Shown: positions 1 through 13,698, counted from the stretch's first letter. The stretch: DNA of 64,000 bases from Persicaria tinctoria (GCA_037127255.1 JBANSL010000009.1:20728475-20792474); one strand, 5' to 3'. The notes: generated by a model from the letters alone, not told the origin. Translations and numbers: made by a program.

Positions 1-3000
1 GAAGTTTTTGCTTGTGATCTGTTATATGTAATGTGCTTGAAATCAAACCAATAGAAATCGCAGCTGACCACTGTCGGCACTCATGTTCTGGCTGATACAG
101 CCAGTTAAGCAGGAATTTCAACGCAGCTACTTTCACAGCATGAGCAGATGTTGGCACGACCTACAAACAACATATTGCTAAAGTAGTAAGGGATTTACAA
201 AGTAGATTATTTCAAATAAACAAGCAAACTGAGAACAGAATAATCGAATTCCATCAAAGCAATATTGTCAAACTAAGCATGTTGTAATCAGATTTTGATA
301 CAATTCCTGCTGAACATAAGTCATGGATTACTTATGAAAGGAGGAAGAGGCCAAGAATGATTGATGAGTAAATATGTACTTGGTTTATAGTATTATTTTG
401 TTGTCATAATTGTTTCATGCTATTTCCTAAATTCCTATTTTAATCCTGTCTACACTTAATTAGTAGTCACAGTTGCTGTCCTTATTTCCAGTTAGTGCGT
501 TAGTGGTCAGACTGTTAGAACCTCGTCGAAAGTCTATTTAAGCAGATTTCGGAGTCTTTTGTAGTCAGCTTTTGTTAATCAATAGAAAAGAGTTGTGGGA
601 AGAGTTTCCCTCAAAAATTCCTCATTGTGAATTTGTGATAATGGAGATGGTTGTTAATGTTTGTTGTCTTTATACAGAAAAAAGGTAATTCGATGTGATT
701 ATGTGAACATGACTTTTAAAGATAACAGACCAAATAGGAGACATTTAACTGACAATGACATTGGTACCATGCCAGCAAATAAATATGAATAGATATTTTT
801 TCTACATAAGAAAATGCTAAGCTATTTACTTTCTACTCCGTATCTTTTTATTAAGAAAAAAACCCAGATCCTTACCGTACAAAATGCTCCCAAAGCAAGT
901 GCAATATTTTCAGCAGATCTAGGAATTGCATTTTCTGCCATTTTGAGCATGTTCTGCATGGAAATAAGATAAATAGCATATGTTATGTTCAGGTCTCAGA
1001 AAGATGCGTCCAGTGCGTTCATATAACAATGAAAGCTGACACGACCTTTAAAATATCATTGGCGGCTTTTGAGGTCTTATCTAAGACAGCAGATGATGCT
1101 TTTGCGTCCAGGAAAGTAACATATGCCTTCAACCAGCGTTGCATGAAAGGCTTCCATGACTCGAGTGAAAGAATTGCAAAAATAATATTTCTTGAGAGAT
1201 GAAGAGATGCCACTATTTCCTTCATTGCAACTACATACTGGGCAACTACATCCATCTCACTCTGGATTTACAAAAGCAAATGCATTATAATCAGGAAATG
1301 ACATATGCAAAGGTTATGTAGCATACTAATGCTCTTACTCTGGATTGTCCTCGCTGAACGACTTCTTTTGGAATAAATGAAATGCATAAAAGAGCTGCAC
1401 CAGGCAACTCTTGGGGAAAACTCATTTTAACTGCAAAGCAAGAGCACATTACCAAGGTAAGTACATAATAAAGATGTAGTGCTCTCCTTCTACATCCAAA
1501 GGAATCCTCATAAAGAGTTATTTAAGTAGGCCCAGACCATTATAAAGCCCAGGAATGTCTAGGAAAGAGGCAAGATGAGAGTACAAGATGCAAATTATCT
1601 TCCTTTTACATCCACTGGAATCCTCATAAAGAATGATTTCAGTAGACTCAAACCATGATAAAGCAGCCAGGAATGTCTAGGAAAGAGGCTCAGGCGCATA
1701 CTCCAATGGGAAAGAGAAAAAATGGTCTAAAAATGTAACTGCCTGATGCCTCTGTACAATACAAAGAAGTTTCTCATTGTATACAACACACTTCACCAAT
1801 TCTATTTTCTTTTATCCAGACAACCAATTCAATAATTCTATCTATCTGAAATGGCCCCCCTGGTAGCGAGCATGGCTGTCTTTGATTGGATAAAACCACC
1901 CGAGTATTTTTTCTGGATATTTGGGGGGTGGGGTGGGGGGTGGGGGGCAACTACTAAAACATGAGAGAGGGATAAAAGAGAGAAAACTAACGTGGCGAAT
2001 CAGAAGTATAAGGGATTCAGGTCTACTTTTGGTCAGCTGATGTAATAATATCCAGATGCAAATATTCTTACACATTTTTTATTTTCAGGGACAATTTAAG
2101 CATTTATGCTTATGAGGTGAAGTTCCTTTTATGTGAACAGTCCTATTTGAACAGCTTCAGCTGTTGGAGTAAGTTAGTAACTTGTCTTCTCCGATCAGGA
2201 TTACAACACTGCTCTTGTAGAAGGATTTTTGAATAAAAAATGGCCTAAAACCCACCATTTTGAAATCATGAGAAATTTCAATGGCCCAAGAAATGCCTCA
2301 AATAGAGGGAAGAAGCCCACTTACAAGTTACAATAGTTCAAAGACTTAATAACTAATACGAATCTCAGAAGGCGATACATATGATTTGTGGAGAATCAAC
2401 TGCTACTTCTTTAATTACAAATAAATAAATAATATACTCCCCCCGTTTCGTAATAGTTGTCTTTCTAGGCTTCTTAATTTTTTTTCTTAAATTCTTGTAT
2501 TTCTAGGACTTTTTAAATTTACTTTAAAATTTTGATTATAAATAGTTAGTTGCAGTTTTCAATAAAGTGAAAATGTAGAGTAATAATTAGGGGTATAGGT
2601 GTGTATGTGATTGATGGTGTCCTTATAAAGTATGCAATTTGCTAGGAAGATAAGTATTGAGAAACGAAGGGTGTATATAACTACGCCATCATATTACTTG
2701 GGGAAATTATAAAATCAACCCTTTGTTGTAGACTGTAGAGCACTTTACCAAAACCACTTGTTGTATGTTTTTTCTCACCAAACCACCATTTATGTTATTC
2801 CACCAACAAAATCATAACATGTCCCATTTTCCGTCCATGCTAATGACAGATTTACTCACGTGTATGCCTCCAATCTTTTCTGCTAGTCCCTTACTACCCC
2901 TCAAATAAGGAAAAAAATGTCCTACCACCAAAACAAATATGTAAGCACAAATCTTCTCTCACAATCATTTGGGTTGAACAGAACAAGACTAATGAAAGTT

Positions 3001-6000
3001 CTTTTAAAAAAGGATAATGAAGTAATGATTTTGTGCAATTTTTACTTTCATACTTTCTTTCCAACCTACATCCAATTTCATACCTGAGGAAGAGATGGCC
3101 TGAGGAACTACATCGAGCAATTTCTCAATCTTATTTGCAGGGACTCTTTTCTCCTTGACCAACCTTCTTCTATTCCTATAAGTTACAAAAAATAGTTAAT
3201 ACGTTAAAAAATCCACAATCAGGCATCAGCAACTCAGACACAACACACAAATAAGAAATATTGAGCTTTACTTGTGCTCATGCGCTATTATCTTGTCCTC
3301 AATTTGCTCCATGGTGCTAAGAACATCAAGATTGGACTCGGAAATCAGCAACTCAAAGATCCTCCTCTTGTAACCCTCAATAGCATCTTCAATTTGCATC
3401 AACTGTTAATGCAAATATTGCTGGACTATCAGATAGATCAACCAAGTCCCATGTGTCATTACAATCAAGACTTTGCACACACCTCAAAATGGTACAAAGC
3501 CTCAAAAGCAGATTTACGTGCTTTTGTCCACATAATATCCACATTAGCATGACCAAAATTTGCAACTGCCCATAAAATTTGCATAATGCTTTTTGAAGAT
3601 TCTGGATATGCTTCAGCATCCATAGCACCCCATCGTAAGAGTGAGCATACACTGCAGCAAGAGGGGCAAAACAAAATGATAAGACAACCCCATCAAGTAA
3701 TAAATATATGATGAAGGCAAAACAAAATGAAAAAAAAATGCAACGAAATAGCACTTTTGCTGCCCTTTGAGCTCAATCAATAACAATATATATATATGCA
3801 CAGTGTGCATGTAAGTTTGGGTGGTCAAAGGCACAAGTATCTAATCATGTATGCAAAAGTTTAGAACAAAGGTTATCATATCAAAACAGCATGGAACTAT
3901 CAGATATAGTGTTTTGTGTTCTCTACAGAGATGTATAGCCCTAATCCTACTTAACCCAGTACAAACTGAGGATATAAAAAGTAGATGTGTCATGGATAGA
4001 AGAAAGCAAGCATGGCTTCCACATATATTTAGACCAAGAATACTGACCTCCATGATGCAGATTCAAGAATATGCATGAAAATGGAAGGGCATACAGATTT
4101 TAAATCAAGGTGTAAATGCCTAAACTAGTACGGCATCAGAAAGAAGTAGGAAAGAGGAGGGTAACAGCGAGTCATTTTAATAACTGCAATTGGCTAAGCA
4201 TGATTCTTACACGGCATGATAATAACATTAAAATAATGTCAAACTACAAACTGCCTTGTGGCACATAAGGCTCAAACAACATTACCAAGGGAGATAGATC
4301 AGAGGCATGAGTTCTATTGCACACTAGCGCAACTAGTAACTAGCAATACTGAAATTAGACTAAAAAAACCCAAGTTGCATTTGCATACAAATGTAAAGGA
4401 AAGGATGCTCTTATGACAATGACACGAACCACAGACCCAATGCCGAAGAATACGAGCCGAGCACATTTAGAATCTTCTAGTGCTGCATGAGGGTCCTGTA
4501 AAGTAGCATAGATCCTTGTGGAATTTTCTAGAATATTGTATTCTTCTGGATGCTTGTAGATGGGAAGGGTCTAGGATCCCCTAGACTTGTATTTCTCTAG
4601 AATAATCATAGCTTCTTTTCCAAGCAAGATGCCTTGACTCCCTCAAGTATATTTAGGTCTCACCCCCTCCCAATTTGTACCATCGAAAGATAGAAGAGTT
4701 CAAGTGTACACAAGAGTAATAGAGACAGAGAGTTCTTTCTGCAGAATTGGGATATTCTTCCTTATTTTCTCTTAATCCTTAGCCCATTATGGGTGTCTAG
4801 AAGGCTTGACACATGACGAGAAGGCGTGCCTAAAAGTTGCATAGTGAAAAGAAAATGTCTTGCAACCTGGTCAACTGATAGCCTACTAACCAAATTTTGA
4901 GCCATAACATTGTCATTTTTATCTCAAAAATTTTAATGTGTAAACCATAAGAAAAATACAACCAAAAAGACATTGTGAAATTAAGATTTATATCACATGA
5001 AAGTTGAAACTTCTATAATTCAGAATAAACTACTCCTTATGTTCACAAATAAATGTCGTTTTAGAAATTCTCACGGTTATTACGGAAGTTACAAATGGAA
5101 AGAGTGTCAACTTCATTAGTTATGACATGTATATTTTATTTTTCAATGTAGTAAAAAAATTATATTGGAGATATATTAGAAAAGGAGAAGAAGAGCTCCC
5201 TGAAAACACCAATTAATAGATAGGGTAAAGGTTAGTAAACTGATCTTAAACTATATTTGGAAAGATAAAGCTTTACAGTAATCTAATCTAAAATAACAAT
5301 AATATGAAGGAAAAAAACCTAAAAATAGCATTTAATAGGTCATGCTTACCCACATGCAACCAAAGGATCTGCAGTGTAGTCTAGCACACTGTTTGAAATG
5401 ACAGACCAAGCAGTATAAAAATCTGCAAAAAGTACAGCAGTTGAAGTTGCAGCTAGAAAAAACTCAACGTACTCGATATACACTCCAATTTTGGTAGTAT
5501 GGCCAAGTCCCTATAAAACCTTTTGAGGAAGAAACTTACCAACTACATCTGCTTCACAAAGATGACCAAGGCTATGAAATCCAAGGACTTGAACTACAGG
5601 ATCAAAGCTCTCAATACAAGCCTGACAGATTTGAAGGCAGGTGTTTATTTCTAGAACGGAATGATCTGAGTAAGAATAATAATATAAGTCAATTTCAGCA
5701 AGATAAATGGATCACAGTCAAGAAGATACATACTGAAACCGAGAGAATGAGATCCACGCCCCTATCCGGATTTTTTCTACATATGTCCCGCAAAGAAGCT
5801 GCCATGCTTATACATATTGTTCTCTCGGAGGCAAACTCACTGAATCTTTCAGGTGATAATACACTCTAAAGAGAAAGGGGAAGAAAAACACACGTCAGAG
5901 AGGAAAGAAAAGCACATATATAATGTAACTAAAAGAATGGATTCACAGAGTTTCAGGCAATAATACGCCGTAAACACATTACTAAAACTTTAAGGCCAAA

Positions 6001-7413
6001 ATACACCTGACACTCACCTACTGGGTACTTTTACTGCTTTCACAAATTCTTAGAGACAAAAACAACAATTTATTAATAGATATTCTAAATTTCTAATGCG
6101 TATGCAATTCAAACCATCAACCCCCCCCCCCCCCCACCCCACACACCCCAAAAAAAAAGCAGTTAATAATATGGCTCCTCAAACTCCAGGGATTTCAGAA
6201 TAAGTCTCACTTTAATCAAATCTCTCACAGCATGCAGCGACAAGTACCTATTCCTCAGGATTGATGGAGACTTACTTCTAGCCGTCAATAAACAAAGTTA
6301 GTATGTTTTAGTAGCTCTATATTTTGAGGCACACATTTCATACAGCCGTTTCTGTTACAGTTTTAGGTCTGGACTCTAGATGTTAAGCATCTAACTTGCT
6401 AGGCATGTTAAGGTGAAAAAACATTCTACCCTCTTTCTATACTCAACCAAGAATAGGAGGGTGAGAAGAACTGTTGGCAATAATTAGCATGGATATATTG
6501 CAAGCTTAGGGCCCATAAAATATAGCATAATATTCTTTTGGACTTGAGTTCTCTATCCTTTTTCTTCACCTGAGAACTTCAACTAAAGCAAATAAAAAAG
6601 ATGCATCATCAAAAAGTAGGAGCATGAAGTGATTCTTACCTCTAAAGAACCAAATACCCTATCATTGATCTCCCATGTCTTACACATCAAACGTATTGCT
6701 GTAGCATGAAGTACTCTATAGACAGAAAATGACAACTATTAGCACTGCCATATTCAATGATAAAAACAACAAAAGCATGCATCCTAAATCATGAAATTTT
6801 AAATATGAAAATTCCTAGAGTAACAATTGCTGCAACTTATGTATGTCTTTTTAAAAAGGTTGCAAGTTTTGCTTGAATGCTCTGATCAAGGATACTAAAG
6901 AGCATTGCATTCAAATATATAGCTCAAGAATGAGAACAAGTTAGTACTGAGAAAGATTGAAGATGAAAGGCTTAATATTATTCTCAGGCTTAGCCTGATA
7001 TTTAAAATTACAATATAGGAATAGACCCTCCACCATACTCCTAGATACTCACAGAAAACATTAAATACATACCACTAGTGACAGTAAATAAATGCAGCAG
7101 TAATTAATAAATCTAGGGAGTCATCTAATGGTTGTACTGTATAACACTCCCTCGCAAGCTTGGCCTACAGATGATCCATGCCAAGCTTGGATATGAGCCA
7201 CTGAAATCTGCCAGGATGAAGCCCCTTGGTGGATTGTAATAATTTGTATTGATTTGTGTTCAAATCTTTTGATTGGTTCAAATGTGTAGCGGGTATTATA
7301 AAAATAGCAAACTTTATGAAAAAGTAAACAGAATGATGATTTTTTAGAGAAGTGAAATATTTTCTTAAAACTCGTGTCATTCGCTAAAAAAACATCTATT
7401 TTAGATCAGAGGG

Positions 7414-7458
<45 letters not shown>

Positions 7459-10400
7459 TCACCAGGTAGCAAAAGAACTCACAAGTCACCATTCTTCTGA
7501 AGCATCGGCATGATGGTCTGAATTACAATCGGCATCATGGCATTATGAGAAGCAAGTGATGGAAGCATTCTCATAAGCTTTAACTGCAGCCATGGTCAAA
7601 AGAATTTTAGAGGCTTTGAACAATCTATGAAGTAGCACATATGCACTCAAATCCACTATCACGAATACTGACCAGCAAATCGGGGCAACCAAGACTTTTG
7701 TGCCTTAGATAGTTATTGTAGTATAAGATACATAGGAGTAGTGTAAAACCAAGTTTAGGTTCTATAGTTCCAAATGCAGCCAAAGTATCCACAGCAAAGG
7801 GTGCAAGAGATTGATGCAAAAGTAGACTGCCAACTAATGCACTCAGCAACAGGGGAGTCTCTAGATGGATAAAGGAAAGAAAACACAATCGTTAACACTA
7901 ATAATTTTCCCTCGAGTTATTAAAGAACTGAGTTAACTAAAAGTATAGGTGCCAAAGTATATTACCAATTATTTTCTGTCTCTCAGCAGTGCACAAGGCA
8001 TGTTCTCCCAGTTGGGAAATCCAAGATATTGTTCCAGCCTCTATATGCTTGATTTTGACAGCAGTATTGCCAGTGAAAGCTATGTTTAAAAAGAAAGAAC
8101 TTGAAGACAATTCCTGAAACAGAGATCCAAATATGATTGATATATACATTGGGCCTTCCATATCTGCATATTAATAAAACTTCTGAGCAGGTAATAAAAC
8201 AACAGAGAGGGCATATCTCAAATCCAAGTGATTCCTTATTGAATGAAATCTGTTATTCTCTCCTACAGATAGTGCAAATCATTCCATCACCCTCCATGTT
8301 CGAGTATACAATAACCAAAGCACATATTACATAATACTCCCTCCGTCCAACAATACATGGGTTTTTAGATGTAAAATTTTGTCCAAAAATAGATGGGCTT
8401 TTATGTTTTCTAGATAGGAAGTTGTAATGATTTGTATTGGTTTGTATGCTGTTGACTTTTTAAAATAATTTGATTGGTTAAAATGTGTAGTGGGTGTTAA
8501 AAAATAATAAAATTTATGTAAAAGTTAGTGTAATGATGATGTTTTTTAAAAGTAAAGTGTTTTATTAAAACTTGTGCAAAATGCTAAAAGGCCATGTATT
8601 TTAGGACGGAGGGAGTAATAAAAATAAGGGACACATGCCTCAAAGAAACATCACACCAGAACTTAAGCAGGAAACACATGGGATAGAGCAAAAATGTGAA
8701 ACTAGAAAGTGAAATCCTAATCAGCATTCATGTGACATGTATACAAGTTAAATCCCTATCAGCATTCAAGTGACATGTATATCACTATATCAGCAAGTAA
8801 CGTGACTCAGGAACATCTTACTGCCATGTTAGGGAATTGAAATATGTCTGGATAACATGTGGTAATAAAACCAACAGCTATAACTGCTTTTCTTATGATA
8901 ATAGAACTTATATCATATTTGTGATAAGTGCCTCGTCAACCAGAAGCAATGGAACTAGTTATTATAGGTCATGCAACGCAAAAGTAGATATAACAAGGAC
9001 AATTAGGTCTATGCAGTGTACATAGCCATTGCCAGTGTGAAACGTTTGCAAGTAAGCAAATATCATAGACAAAATAGAAAAAGGACACATAGATGTCACC
9101 TCCAAAATCTAACCTTGAGCCATAAACATTGTAAAAGCCTAGATACAATCATTTCAGGCCTGCTGACAAATTGAGAACCCCCGTTAATATTTTGCATTGC
9201 TCTTTCTATTACCAACACTTTTACAGGCAACTTCTCCAATATCAATAGCAAATCGGCTGCAGCTCCCTTAACAGATTTAGAGGCAGATGACATCAAGTTG
9301 ATAAATGGGAAAATGAAAAGAAGCATTTCAGGCATATCCCTTGCAAGTCCATCCCCTGAGTAAGATGAACAGCACGGAATATTACTTATCAGCTATCTGT
9401 AATTTAAAAAAACAGAGAAAAAGTGAACATTTATATCACCTAGAATAATAGGCGTACACCCTTAATCATTTTTATAAAAAAAACAAAGGGAAAGCATGAT
9501 CATCCACAGAAAAAAATCCAAAATACAAATCTGACACTTCTGAACCAAGATCTAAGATGATTATTTCAAGAAAAATCAAGACATATTGTACTTCCGAGTA
9601 TGAAATCATCCACATGCATATAAAAATTATATTTATAAGGTATCCAACACTCCAAAATACAACCTAAAAAACTTGTTCAATATTCATCTAGATTAGAGTA
9701 GTGCAGTCAATGATAACTTTGGTCACCTCCCCTCCACATTTTTTTTTAAATCTTCCACATTTTTTTTTAAATCTAATGTGCAAATCCCGATTCAACCTTG
9801 AAAAAAAAAATCTGTTTATATTAGGTTGAGCCGTTGAGGCATTCATCTTCACTAAGCTTATATAAATGAGTGCTTACTAATCGGCACATTATGTTTGAGG
9901 ATTATAAGGAACCAACATATGTCCTCCATAAGTATTCAGCATTACTAAATTGACTTTTAAGTCCAATAGGCAAGTTAAGGCAACATGGCACAGGTCCTGC
10001 TTAAACTGAAACCGTCAGCAACCATGCCTCCACTAATCTGACACTGCAGGAAATACTCTAGATGAAAAATATAATAAGAGCAAATATAAAATTCCTACCA
10101 CATAAATGGACGCTCAAAAGATGAAAAGGAACCAGTGATCATACCATCTTTAATTCTCCAATTGAATAGGAGTGCAAGGAGTTTTAACATAGACAATTGT
10201 TCATGCTCAAGCTCCAGCCTATTGAGAATAACAAAAAGAGAAAGCATGGGTGATAATAACTCTTGCAGGTAGGGCAGGTCAAGCTCTTTCTGGACACCCA
10301 GTAACCGTCTCGAAAGATCAAATATGGGTTCAATCGCAAATGGATTCTCAAAATGTGAACATGGTGAAAGGAGGGCCTCAAGCAATTTGACTCCACTCAA

Positions 10401-11767
10401 TTGTGCCTCTTTAACTGCCTAATAGGTCATCATCGTCAATCAGTAGCATGATAGGAAGGAGGAAAGATTGAATGGAAACCAGTAATAAAAAAAAAGTATA
10501 AACACACAACACAAGTGTAGAAAATTAATGAGGAACAAATAAATCAATCCGAAAATATAGAGAAGAGTGAAGTCATACCAATCCCATCCTGACCAGATTC
10601 CTCAAAGCGACGACATGAGAATCAACCAGAAATTCTAAAAGACTACAGAGATTCTTGAAATCCTGCAAAGAAACAGAATCTTTAAGGCTAACAGAAGTTA
10701 CAGAACTCATATGTCTAACTAATAAATCACAGGTGAGAGCCCGAGGCCGAAGAACTTCACTTAGCAACGATTAACTAACCTCGTCACTTTTACACTGAAA
10801 AAGTCTGAGGGTACAAATCAAAAGGTTGAAAATGGGCATTGTCTCGGATGGGAAAGAACAACAAAGTGATGTCAGCGATGATACTAAAAGCGTCAGGAAA
10901 GAAGCTGAAGATGGATCAGAGAAGGGTTTCCTCAGTACGGAAAAATCCAAAAATGGTTTTAAGAATGTACATGCTTCCACCATCCCAAATTGTTTGCTCT
11001 GAACTATAAACAATGCAACTTGCCGTATGAGCTCATTTTGAACCTCTGTTCCGCATAAAAGAACCTGCAGTGAGCCAATAATCGCTGTAAGCCAAAAAGA
11101 AGCCGTATCGAATTCCAATAAGCAGAATTACTCTACAAAAACAGCCAAACTGTCGATTGCTATGAACTATATTGCCGTTCTTCTACAAGGCTCAAAGCAT
11201 ATTTAGGTACAAGCGTGCATTAGACACTAAACCCTAAACCCTAAATGCTCTAAATTCTTGAACATCGATCTTCCCTCAGCAGTCAGAGATGAATCTCTTC
11301 TCTTCGGATGAAGTTACCCCCTAATTCGATCAATTTCCAAGGGAATAAGACTGCAAAAACCTCCCACTACTCACCTTAACGAAGGGGTGGCGATCGAATT
11401 CCCACCCAATACCACTGCACCGTTTGTGCCGGAACCCGAAGCGCACAAGAAAGCCGATCCCTTTGACGAAAACATCGACGACGCGCGGGTCGGAGCCTTC
11501 GAGGGCAGACTGGAGCTCCAGTAGGCCGCGGGAGAGGTCCAAAGTGGAGCATTTGACGAGCTTGCAGAGTTCGCGAACAGACTGATCGACGACGGCGGGG
11601 GAGGGAGAGTGGAGGCAAAGGGTGATGGATTCTCTTCCAGGGTCGGAGTCCGGTCCGAGATCGGCCGGGGCGGATCGGAGCTTGTCGAAGATTTGGGTGA
11701 CGGCGAAGCGTTGAAGAGATGGCTGAGGGAGGCGGGTTCGGTCGAGGAGAGGGGCGTAGGCGTCCAT
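1..11767 (-). CDS. RST1: RST1 / focadhesin-family ARM-repeat protein, 5' half, 19 exons, open at left edge
   Basis: Plant RST1 (focadhesin family, DUF3730) is a large, about 1,800-residue helical-repeat protein known in Arabidopsis to link the cytoplasmic exosome to the SKI complex and to affect cuticular wax and gene silencing. I recognise it from the N-terminus (starting [19 protein letters not shown]) and later blocks such as [23 protein letters not shown] and [13 protein letters not shown]. Exons read on the minus strand: 11767-11375, 11064-10780, 10662-10579, 10418-10099, 9339-9114, 8113-7966, 7860-7673, 7583-7490, 6713-6640, 5865-5734, 5621-5540, 5422-5350, 3651-3483, 3402-3272, 3175-3084, 1430-1339, 1261-1046, 953-876, 160-1. 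All junctions are GT-AG and phases stay open for about 3,037 nt (about 1,012 codons), so roughly half the protein is present. The start ATG at 11767 has a good GCCATGG context. The exon 4/5 junction is the least certain: an AG at 9356 also exists but breaks the frame. There is no visible lesion. Confidence 0.85.
390..650. mobile_element. LTR-like remnant in an RST1 intron
   Basis: The stretch has the look of a small Copia/TRIM LTR: a TATTTAAG box near 535, followed by a TTTTGTAGTCAGC stretch and an AATAGAAAAGAG region. No partner LTR, PBS or target duplication was found, so this is only a resemblance. Confidence 0.25.
2435..2675. mobile_element. Stowaway-like MITE in an RST1 intron
   Basis: The element starts TACTCCCCCCGTTTCGTAAT and ends with an imperfect inverted copy (GAGAAACGAAGGGTGTA). 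The inverted repeats are about 35 bp, TA dinucleotides sit at the edges, and the inside is AT-rich and non-coding. These are the features of Tc1/mariner-derived Stowaway MITEs. Confidence 0.7.
4490..4790 (+). mobile_element. possible Copia-type solo LTR remnant in an RST1 intron
   Basis: Repeated TCTAGAAT-type words, a TATATTTAGG box near 4650, and a GTACACAAGAGTAATAGAG stretch resemble the U3/R layout of short Copia LTRs. The ends and a TSD could not be fixed. Confidence 0.25.
6120..6158. repeat. poly-C / poly-A low-complexity tract
   Basis: A run of about 16 C, then C/A-rich and A-rich sequence, lies inside an RST1 intron. The length may be affected by sequencing slippage. Confidence 0.8.
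7220..7417. mobile_element. truncated Stowaway MITE, same family as 8335-8616
   Basis: The sequence matches the inner and right part of the 8335 element (shared words TTGTAAT.ATTTGTATTG, TTTGATTGGTT, AATGTGTAG.GGGT, GAATGATGAT). It ends in a decayed TTTTAGATCAGAGGGA terminus that runs into an AT microsatellite. The left terminus is missing. Confidence 0.6.
7415..7456. repeat. (AT)n microsatellite
   Basis: About 20 uninterrupted AT units directly abut the decayed right end of a Stowaway MITE, whose TA target may have seeded the expansion. Confidence 0.9.
8335..8616. mobile_element. Stowaway MITE, intact ends
   Basis: Terminal inverted repeats TACTCCCTCCGTCC and GGACGGAGGGAGTA, with the TA target at both edges, delimit a 282-bp AT-rich non-coding element inside an RST1 intron. 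Classic plant Stowaway termini. Confidence 0.9.
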
Positions 11768-11855
11768 GGCGAATAGAGAGAGTTTTGAGCTCCTCTTTCG
11801 CTCTATAGTACTTTGAGAGTTGGAGCCGACCGAGGAGAGGGGCTGCTAAGCCCGG

Positions 11856-12065
11856 CCCGTGCCCGCAGTGGGCACGGGATTGGGAAGCGTCCAATTGACA
11901 TTTTTCTAATTTTGGATTAAACGGAATCCGTTTAATCCAAAATTAGAAAATTGCGGGATTGGGAAGCGTCCAATTCACATTCGAATTTTTACCTAATCAA
12001 AAAAAAAATTAAATTAAATAAAAAAAATTGCGGGTATCCGTTTATTAGGTAAAAATTCGAATGTG
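11856..12065. repeat. cluster of three inverted repeats and a 28-bp direct repeat upstream of RST1
   Basis: (1) 11856-11878: 9-bp arms CCCGTGCCC/GGGCACGGG. (2) 11902-11950: 49-bp palindrome with 24-bp perfect arms centred on 11926. (3) 11976-11997 and 12044-12065: perfect 22-bp arms around an A/T-rich spacer. A 28-bp direct repeat with one mismatch (core GGGATTGGGAAGCGTCCAAT) begins at 11875 and 11954 and brackets palindrome 2. The right arm of palindrome 3 resembles the 3' end of the LINE-like element that follows. Confidence 0.85.
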
Positions 12066-13210
12066 AGACAGGTCTGACTCATCGAGAGGCATCGAGAGGC
12101 CGGCCGAAGTAACATAGCAACCTACAAACAGAAATACAAATAACAAGTCAAATGAACCAAGCAGGAATTAACTCTACGACAAAACATTCCAAGAAGAACA
12201 AAAACCCGAAAAGTTGAAGAAGTCACCGAAGAACGCAACCAAGCACCACCGAACAGTAGTATCGCAGGACCTTAACTCCTGTGGGTAGTGCAGACGAACT
12301 TCAAGGAAACTCTATCCCGGATACAGAGTCGCCCTGAGCGCACCACTACAACCCCAGCCAGACCCGACTACAGACTCCACGCCCCCTCAACCAAGTAGAA
12401 GATCTCCTAGAAACATCGGTAGCAGATCCGCAAACTGCTCGAAACAAAACGCCTACAAACTTTCACCTACAAAGTATCGACAAGCCCTTACGAGATTTTA
12501 TCAAATTTCTTTCATTTTTCCTTTTTTTTTCCAAGCTTTGGACCCAAGGATAAGCCTTGGGCCCAAAGGAAGTGATCGGGCCCAATCATCGGGCCACACG
12601 GGCCCAGAAGACACTGAAGGCCGATTTGCAGGGAAAAGACGACAACAGTCGATCAGCACACGCAGCCGAACCGACGCCAGCACACCAGCAGCACCGGAGG
12701 ATGGAGGCGGGCACGGCCAGGACCAGACCCGGAGGGAGGAGACCAAGGGACGTCGGCGGCGAAACTACACAGACCGAGAGGAACCCACGAGCAGAGAGGA
12801 GGACGGAACCAAGGCACAACGCAAGCAGCGAGACCAGAACGACAGAGGAGGACGAGATCAACTGAGGCGGGAAGAGGCCACAACGTCGGCGAGCCCAGAA
12901 ACGGCCCCGTCGAGGCAGCGACGAACCCCCAGACCCCAAATCGACGACCGAAACACACCCCAAACACCAACACGACAATCGAATCGGAGAGAACGAGGAA
13001 CGGGAACTCAAAATCAACCAAAACGGAAGGTCGATTGAAGCACAAGGAAGGTGAATTGAAGAGGATAGATCAGCCATTAAAAGGCTAGGGTTCTCAATTG
13101 AATTTTACAATTGGGAATTTAGTTTACACAATTTGGGGATTTCTCAAAATTCTAGAGAGAAGGGATAGCCCTTCTCTCTAGAATTCCCATTCAAAGCACG
13201 TCTTCTTTCA
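12066..13210 (-). mobile_element. short LINE-like retroelement, copy 1 (decayed)
   Basis: Read on the minus strand, this shares its architecture with the better copy at 19038-20389: a 5' part with a CTAGAGAGAAGGG hairpin, a GC-rich body, a TTTGGGCCCAAGG-type block near 12550, an ACAGAGTCGCC-type block near 12325, and a 3' end with CGGCCTCTCGA and TCGAATTTTTACCTAATAAA. ORFs on both strands are compositional. No reverse transcriptase was seen and the boundaries are approximate. Confidence 0.5.
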
Positions 13211-13253
13211 TATTGTGTATACCTTGCGCATCGCTATTTTTTTTATTAATATA

Positions 13254-13462
13254 TACTCCATCTGTTTCAAAATAAAATTTGTTTGTTAGTCATAAAATGT
13301 TATTTCTTTAATCAGTATTTTTTAATAATTTCATACTTGTTAGTAATAAGTATGAATTTATATAAATAAATTCATTAAAAAAATTATATTTTATAAATTT
13401 TTTACCTCTTTAAAATGCGTGTTGAAAAGTGAAGTGACTTTTATTTTAAAATAGAGGGAGTA
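13254..13462. mobile_element. Stowaway-like MITE
   Basis: Ends TACTCCATCTGTTTCAAAAT and, inverted, TACTCCCTCTATTTTAAAAT, flanked by TATATA, enclose about 209 bp of AT-rich non-coding DNA. Same superfamily as the MITEs in RST1. Confidence 0.75.
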
Positions 13463-13698
13463 TATATAAGATAATATTAATTACTCTATTAATTTTTGTA
13501 GACTTATAAATGTTGGCTTCCATAGACTTATATATAATGGATAGTTTGTTTTTATACGGGTGGGTGGGGCTGATCCCTACTAGACCACCACCCAAGAACA
13601 TCCTTGTGGATGATAATACAGAGGTGTATATCAACTCAAGCAATTGGAGATGCGTCCGACTGGAAGAGGCGAGAGATGTGGTCGGCACATCTTTTAAT

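Noticed and set aside
3841..4078. ORFs of 70-75 codons on both strands in an RST1 intron
   Set aside because: They lie inside the intron between exons 3483 and 5350 and match no RST1 block.
12538..13077. Overlapping 100-166-codon ORFs on both strands
   Set aside because: Arg/Pro/Ser-rich in every frame, no domain, GC-rich body of a retroelement; compositional artefacts.
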